Source: Zoroaster sp. YZ-2022
Lineage: Eukaryota; Echinodermata; Asteroidea; Forcipulatida; Zoroasteridae
DNA: 64,000 nucleotides
Reading direction: 5' to 3'
Assembly (NCBI GenBank): GCA_029582265.1
Contig: CM055819.1
Location: 33,160,967 to 33,224,966 of the forward strand
Below are positions 57,500 through 64,000 of this stretch, in pieces. How positions within the stretch are numbered: the stretch's first letter is position 1; the number at the start of each line of letters is the position of its first letter. Made by a program: the position numbers and the translations under genes. The notes under the pieces are model-generated. The model saw only the letters and a list, made by a program, of their open reading frames with translations. It did no database searches and was not told where the DNA came from.

Positions 57500-60400
57500 T
57501 AATTAGGGTCTGTGAAGATCTACGGTTGAATCTCTGTCTGGCATTTTGCTATTTTGTATTTTAACCCAAAACCCATCATAATTCATTAAGAATTATCTTC
57601 ACAAATCGTCCCTAATTTGCCATAGTGACCAATCCGACTTTTTTTCAATTTTAAGTTTTCCTGCCCATTAGTACATTCAGGAAGAGACTTACCATTGTAT
57701 CTAATCCACATGCATGTATTCCTTATAGTTTTGGAGATAGAGCATGCATTCAAATGATGAATGCTCTGGCTATTTTTGTAATTTGGCAAAGTGACCAATA
57801 CCGCATTGGTCAACTTAATTCGGGATTGGTCACTGTGGCAAATTAGGGACGAAACACTAAAACATTTCTCTCACGTTTGAACAACATTCCGAGGCTTAAT
57901 TTAAAAAAAGTCATAAGAGAAGATATATAACCATTACCCAGACAATCATATTACCTTGAAATAGGCGGAAATAAAATTGATTTGCCATATTCTAAAAATA
58001 CACATGACCTAAAAAACAAGTTACCAGTGCAGAACATTTCAGCAGACCATTTAAGTAGATATTTGGGTCATATGCATTAAAACATTATTAATATTGTCAT
58101 AAAAAGTAGGGGAGGGGGGGGGGGAGGGGTAGGGAGAGGGAGAGGGAATGCAGAGCCAGTTGGTTTCAGTCTAGTGACATCGATCAATCAATATTTGGCG
58201 GGTGTTATTTGTGTCATGTGTTATAATTTCAGCAAGATACATCAGAAACGATGCAATTAGTATGGATTAAATGGTGTCAAGATCAGATGCATATATTGAT
58301 ACACATAAGAATTCTACCTTGGTCTTTTTCGTGGTATAAGTGGGGAAATATTTTTGACAATTGCAGAAAAAATATTTAATTGTATAAGAGAGGCTGATTA
58401 TCTGTTTTGTTTATTAAGAAGACATCAGTTTTAATATTTAAGGGGAGAATTATAGTTTTTATTTTTTATTTTTTTATTTATTTTTTTCCCAAAAATTTAA
58501 AAGTTCCAAAGCTGCAAGATCAGAAGAGTTGACATGGAGAAGTTTTATTTTGTATTCACAAAGAGTAGTAATCATGAAGTACAATTTTGCATTGACTTGA
58601 AGGACAGAAACTTTGTCATTTTTTAACATAAATTCATTTGCTTTCAGATACAATTTTATGTATGTGACCGTTTCATGTTTGGTATTTTGGTTTGAGAAAA
58701 ATGCCCACTTTGAAGAGTGGAATGGCTTTGCTTATTATTATTCATTCTGAAAACAAACCTTCTAAATTTGAAATTATATGCATAACTTTTCATTATAAGC
58801 ATTTTTTAAAACCATAATTTCATATTAATATTATGTTTGCGTATTTCTTACATCAGAACACTAAAATCCTGTTAGATTTTTATTTGTATTTGGCAGAAAA
58901 AAAATCACAAAAATATCTCCTACTCACAAACCTCAAATCTAAAGAAAAGAAGACAACACAATGCTACAGTAAATAGAAGCAGCCATTTAAAGTTCTCCAA
59001 ATCTTTTCAGTTAATGTCATCGTGAATGGCCAATTTTGTTTTTAATCAAAGATACATTTTGGTTTTCTAATACACAACTGTATGAACATCAAAGCAAGGC
59101 TCAAGTCCACAACAGACTGGTGCTTTCCATTTGTGATTTGTGTATGATGAGTTTTATTTGTGGGCAGGGAACTAGACAAATATGGAAGCAGTATTCTGAA
59201 CTACTTGTTGAGGGTAATTAGTCAATACTTCAAATATAATAATCTGGAGTCCAGAAGACTTTGCTCTCAGAGGAAGAAGGAATGCACAATTGGCTCATTG
59301 TAACAAAGTCATTAGGGCTACTCAAATTACATTGTTAAAAACAAACAGAAAATTGAAACTTTGGATTTCAGAATTTGCTTGTATTAGCAGTATTTTGTTG
59401 TGAGTCTTTGTATCAAGAAGCGACTGTAGATGACACTTTATTATATTCCAATTATCTATGACATCCCATCCCCAGATGCTACTTTTAATAGACTATAAAA
59501 CAGACGAGAGAAAATGTAACAATCTGAAATGAAACATTTAATTACCAGGCCTCAAAATATAAACTAAAATTGCTTCAGAAAATTACTTGAAATACTATAT
59601 AAAATATAAATTTATACGTTTCTTTACTGTCTAGATAAACATAATTTTATGGTTGAAATATTACAGCTGAACCATTTTGATAATATTAGCTAAATCAAGC
59701 AAGCATTGTACAATTAAAGTTAACTAAACTGTATAATGTCCAAAAATGTTGTACAGATTAATATGAAACTAATGTAAATATTGATAAATACATAACTATT
59801 AAACCAAATCCTACATATATGGATATGTCATCTATTTTTATGTTCAGTTACTTCAACAATTCCTGGCTAGCTGGCCGGCCGGCCGGATGGCTAAAGGCTG
59901 AATAGCTGGCTGTCTGGATGGCTAAATGCAAGCTGGTTGGATAGCAGGTTGGCTGTCTGGCTGTTTTGTTCTCAAAGGGTCAGGATTTGTTTTGAAGTAT
60001 ATGCAGTACATAGAGAAATTACTCTCGCTTTGAATCTCTCGTTTTGAGTTCCATTTTTGCGCAAGAGTACTTGAAAGTGTTTGTGTAATAATCAGTGATG
60101 TTGTAACCATGGTTACGTGGATGGCAATATTTATCACAAACAAGAAAAACTCTCAATCGTATTACGTTCGGTCGAAGAGATGAAAATAGGCTGGCATAGT
60201 TGATGATAAGTATGACATTCGAGCTGGCCTTCACAATAATGGGATTTCATCTCAGTGTAGATATATTATCAATTTAGATGGTGTGGATGTTTGGTCAAAC
60301 TCCACGATGGATCTTCACAAACAGCGAATGGAACTATTTTGGATTCGAGTGAGCATATGAAAACATCAATCAGCGGATAAGGCGAGGCTCAGCTATTTGG

Positions 60401-61300
60401 GTTGTTCTCCAGAGGCTGGCCTTATGAATTCAGCCATGCATAATGCATGCACTGGGGATTTGAATAACATGTTTGAGCGTGTTCCCTTAATGCGTCATGA
60501 AGAAATAATATTTACTTCACCGTCAGGATTTGAGTTGTAAAAGAGATTGAAAAGAAATACCCAAACGGTCAGGTGTTCTTGTTACTACGGGAGTGGGCAA
60601 TGACCCTAAATATATACATCATTATAAATAGCCTAAAGTGGCTTAGGTAAGACCATGTCCCTTCTTGGGATTTAAGACAACTTTAGGATATCTCTTTGTC
60701 AAATTTTTTTATTTATTTATTTAAAAAAAAATTAATTGGTGTCCAAAGAAACTCCGTATTTATTGTTGTTGACAGAACATATTTTGTCATAATTATATAA
60801 TTATGATGGAGTATTTAGTTGTGTTTTGAAAGCATTTATAGCACAATATATTTTTGCCGCTCAAAGTTTGAGAAAAAGAAACGCTCATTACATGAATCGT
60901 TTTTATTCCCACTATATCAGTTAAATCACCATGTGATCCATGAGCTCCCCTTTTCTTTGGGTTATAAACAAGGTAACCGTATATTATGAAAGTTTCACTG
61001 AACATAGAAGTGAAAGAATTGGGAATCGTGTTTCTGCCAAAATAATTGTAATTGTCTGTCTGGCTGTCGGGCTGTCTAGCCTATTTCGCTTATTTCGCTT
61101 ATTTCGCTTATTTCGCCTATTTCGCTCCACTGCAAGAGGAAGACCTCTTCATCAGCTTCCCATTTCACTCTATTCTGTACTGTCCTCTTCACGTAACGCT
61201 ATCATATTCTCTGATGTCATCCATCCACCTTCTAGTCCTTTGCCTCTCCCTCTGGTATATGTAATTGTAATAACAAGTAATTGAAACAAATTTGTTCGGG
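57500..61300. other. 3' flank of WASHC2
   Basis: No gene recognised. An AATAAA at 57969 is a possible polyadenylation signal. Holds a G-rich tract (58108-58145), a ggccggccggccgg palindromic run with diverged tggctgtctggatggc repeats (59868-59965), and five tatttcgct nonamers (61080-61125). Confidence 0.4.
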
Positions 61301-61322
61301 GAATCCCCATGTATTTAACACC

Positions 61323-61510
61323 CTACATATGATGCTCGATACGCGGCAGAGTGCACCCCCTCCCATTGTGTCTTCATTGTGTTCCAGGAATCTTAGGAAT
61401 TCTTTAGAGGATTTCGGGGAGGGGGAGAGGTCCGTTAACAATAGAACAACAGTGTGTTAGTGTATAGGGATATTTTGGGTGGTGGCACTCTGCCGCATAT
61501 CGAGCATGGT
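61323..61510. mobile_element. Small TIR element
   Basis: atgatgctcgatacgcggca plus gagtgc at the left and ggcactctgccgcatatcga plus gcat at the right; about 190 bp. Confidence 0.65.
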
Positions 61511-61803
61511 GTAACACCATAAACTGACCCAATTATTGGCATTATTATTTGTCAACTCTAACGTCCATATTCCCTTTGTTTCCGTGTCTCGCTTGCCCAG
61601 CGATGGTTTCTCTCTTCAAATTTATCTCGCTAAATTGCGCTGTGCTTTGTGTGAACATACATCACACTTAAACATCTGCCGCAAGCTGTCGAACTTGGGT
61701 CGTGTGAAAAGGCCTTTGTGTTGACGCAATTGCTCTGTAAGTAATATACACTGGCTTCTCATCTTGTTGAATCTGACTTTTAAATGATTCAATTTGTTGT
61801 AAG

Positions 61804-61938
61804 GCTTACGATCTGGGCAAGGGAAACCAGTCAGGTCGGACCACGGACGATGGCGGATCGTCTAGGATAATCTGGGATCTGTGTGGTGACCGGGTACATG
61901 ACCATCTTCCTGAGGTACCGGTACGTATTAAGTGTCCC
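61804..61938 (+). CDS. Weak candidate exon of an unknown downstream gene
   Basis: 45 open codons (AYDLGKGNQSGRTTDDGGSS, then RIIWDLCGDRVHDHLPEVPV) ending at a perfect GTAAGT donor in phase 0. GC content is higher than the surroundings. The acceptor (ttgttgtaag) has a poor pyrimidine tract, and I recognise no family. Could be a chance open frame. Confidence 0.25.
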
Positions 61939-62454
61939 GTAAGTTTGTTTTGTGTATGATAGCGCGTGGGTATAGGTCCACACACACCATTTAAAATTAT
62001 GCTGAACTATTTTGGGAAGTAATAATTTGTATGAAATTCGAGATGCTAGTAATAAAATTACATAGTAAAAATATTAATTGAAATTATAATATGCATCCAT
62101 ATAAAAGAGGAATTCAAGTACATTCGTCAGTTCTTTCTTTACAATATCCACTGCTTGTCTGTCTTTGTTTGTTGGTCAGTTAATTAAGTAATGAAGTTAT
62201 TTTGTCCTTTGTAATTCTGTTCTATGATACAGGCAATCTAATACAAACCTTGGCTTATTAGGTCTGGGCCTCCATTGACAATTTATTTGTACTATTGTAT
62301 TTTATATTGTCTATATAGTTGTGTGGAAATCAATGTAATATTCAATTGAATTACATCCACCAATCCACAGACGTTGGATTGTATAAACAAAGGTCGTAAA
62401 ATCTGAAAGGCTTTTCAAAGCCTGAGCCATGATATAAAGATCAGAGCATACACA

Positions 62455-62580
62455 GCGTCATGAAGACAATCAGTTTATGCTGATCGAAACGTCGAGTTGT
62501 AACTAACCGTTTCTTTTCAGAATTATTTACTACTCAAATGAGAATGTTTACATGGTGTCACCGCAAACAGTCTTTACTTA
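62455..62580 (+). repeat. Dispersed element with gaaacgtcgag hairpin
   Basis: gaagacaatcagtttatgct, gatcgaaacgtcgagttgta and catggtgtcaccgcaaacag in the same order as 31500-31660. Confidence 0.65.
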
Positions 62581-62879
62581 AAGATCAGTCTCTTAAATTG
62601 TCTATACATCATTTCAAGCAAGTATCAACTATTGATATGAGATATTCAATAACGCCTGCCTCTCCATATTCCTATATTGAGTATTTACGTTACCAATATC
62701 CATCTCATGTAAATGTAGTTTATTACATTAAAATAACTCAGTAGGCCTATATCATACAGGACTGCTTGCAATATTAAGAGCTACATGGTTGGGTTATTGA
62801 TCAACGGGAGCAGGTGGCTCAATGACTGTATTATGATTGGTTGTTGCAATAATTGCTTGACAAACACACGCTGTCTATA

Positions 62880-63160
62880 TACCGACTGATGTTTTCGGCT
62901 TAAAACATTCCAGGTTTGCTCTGAAAATATCTCGAAACAAAAAGAATACACTGATAATTAGATTACAATGACCTTGCTGCTATAGCCATTGTCGTGTTTT
63001 GACGAAGTAAATTTTGATCACTCCTAGCCTATACCGACTGATATTTTCGGCTTAAAACATTTCAGGTTTGCTCTGAAAATATCTCAAAACAAAACAGAAT
63101 ACACTGATAATTAGATTACAATGACCTTGCTGCTAGCCAATGCTGTGTTTCAACGAAGAG
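62880..63160 (+). repeat. Direct duplication, period about 150 bp
   Basis: taccgactgat(g/a)ttttcggc, aggtttgctctgaaaatatc, acactgataattagattaca and atgaccttgctgcta occur twice (62880 and 63030). Confidence 0.85.
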
Positions 63161-63291
63161 AATTTTGCTCGAAATAATGTTTGCAAGTTAGTCAGGTGAT
63201 TGAAATAATTCACGACGAATCGACGTGACAATAATTCATCAGGTGTACCGCGCATGATGTGCACTCATGCCACATTCCAGCTAGCCCTATT

Positions 63292-63400
63292 ATGTGGCGA
63301 TAATGAGTTCTTTTGACATTGGGCCCACTGTGTTGCCATGGTGACAGTAAGAAAGCGCAATGTCAAAAGTGAGCTATAATCGCCATGGGCGATTCCTGTT
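63292..63400. repeat. Fold-back sequence
   Basis: ggcgataatgagttcttttg plus acattg inverted as caatgtcaaaagtgagct plus ataatcgcc. The rest of the window (63401-64000) shows no gene. Confidence 0.6.
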
Positions 63401-64000
63401 AAATGGATCTGAAGTTTAAGAAAAAAATAATGATAATTACCAAATTAAAATCTGTCTATTGTAGAAAATAATGAGCAGGTATCAGATGATGAATTATAGT
63501 GAAATTAACGATGTTGTGACAGTGGGGTCATACGTACATTCGTAAAGAAAAATATGCAAACAGAATATGAAATTATTTCATAATTTTTGTTTATAATGTA
63601 ATAAAAAATACGAATATTTCAAATTTAGTAGATGTTTCTTTAGAAGTGCAAGGTGGGTAGGGGAAGGAGATGGTAGAGGGTTGGGGAGGAACTCTTCAGG
63701 AAGACTAAAGACTTCATTGATAACTTGTATAATAGGCATTTCCACGAACTTATATTTTGTAGTTCAATAGGCAATTTCTAATGAAATAAGGATAGTCCTA
63801 TCATATAAGTGTGGAATGCCTTTCAAACACGCCGTTTTGCCGCGAGATACACTTTAACCGTGTGTTCAGTCCCTATAGAACCATCTCACACGTCACATCC
63901 CAGGGGAGAAATAACGTCGAAGTTCCGTTTTTTACTCCTCACAATACCTTAATTGCCTCTTAGGTGAGAAACCCATCTGCTTCGATGAATACAGTATAGG

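Noticed and set aside
61536..61724. 62-codon frame in the 3' flank
   Set aside because: No splice context, no family resemblance, length expected by chance.

Overview
The window is animal nuclear DNA. Essentially all of its recognisable coding content is one gene on the + strand: the tail of WASHC2 (FAM21), the endosomal WASH-complex subunit that binds retromer and actin capping protein. I could chain 28 exons from 2181 to the stop at 57058. Every junction has AG/GT borders and matching phase, and the chain gives 8,985 nt (2,994 codons plus stop). The N-terminal head that docks the subunit into the WASH complex lies upstream of the window. Very long AT-rich introns, tRNA-derived SINEs with ATT or CAT tails, CR1/L2-type LINE remains, Helentron-like elements and many MITEs point to a non-vertebrate bilaterian. 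A marine deuterostome such as an echinoderm is my best guess from texture, not a demonstrated fact.

Layout. 1-2180: intron with a MITE and a SINE. 2181-2807: two exons matching the vertebrate segment after the head (LPYLIGS, then an acidic Ser/Glu tract). 2808-11820: a 9-kb intron holding two adjacent Helentron-like elements with 444-bp tandem repeats, three TTAA-flanked MITEs, a SINE nested in one of them, and a TIR element. 11821-21978: eight exons, a nested fold-back locus (14055-15042) and a broken LINE (15945-17920). 22316-23620: a second Helentron-like element with 149-bp repeats. 26470-37777: eleven small exons carrying most of the acidic LFa repeats, interspersed with 81-bp and 21-bp minisatellites and a CpG-rich promoter-like island at about 35850-36080. 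41040-46223: one exceptional 5,184-bp exon of 1,728 codons, rich in Pro and Ser. 48130-49045: a second 81-bp array, inverted relative to the first. 49310-57058: seven exons with the capping-protein (CPI) region, more LFa repeats and the conserved C-terminus IFDDPLNA. 57059-64000: 3' flank with small repeats and one weak candidate exon.

How the parts work together. Most ordinary exons encode acidic Leu-Phe segments separated by basic Ser/Lys/Pro linkers, the retromer-binding design known for FAM21. The giant exon inserts about 190 kDa of predicted disordered sequence directly before the conserved capping-protein segment. It carries SP heptads, KxxPxxP SH3-type ligands, a PPPY and a PSAP motif ten residues apart, a polyproline block, and a repeated SELMxKL element. 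It is the most striking and possibly undescribed feature of the window. Exon limits were read by eye from splice signals and phase; additional phase-neutral exons could have been missed.
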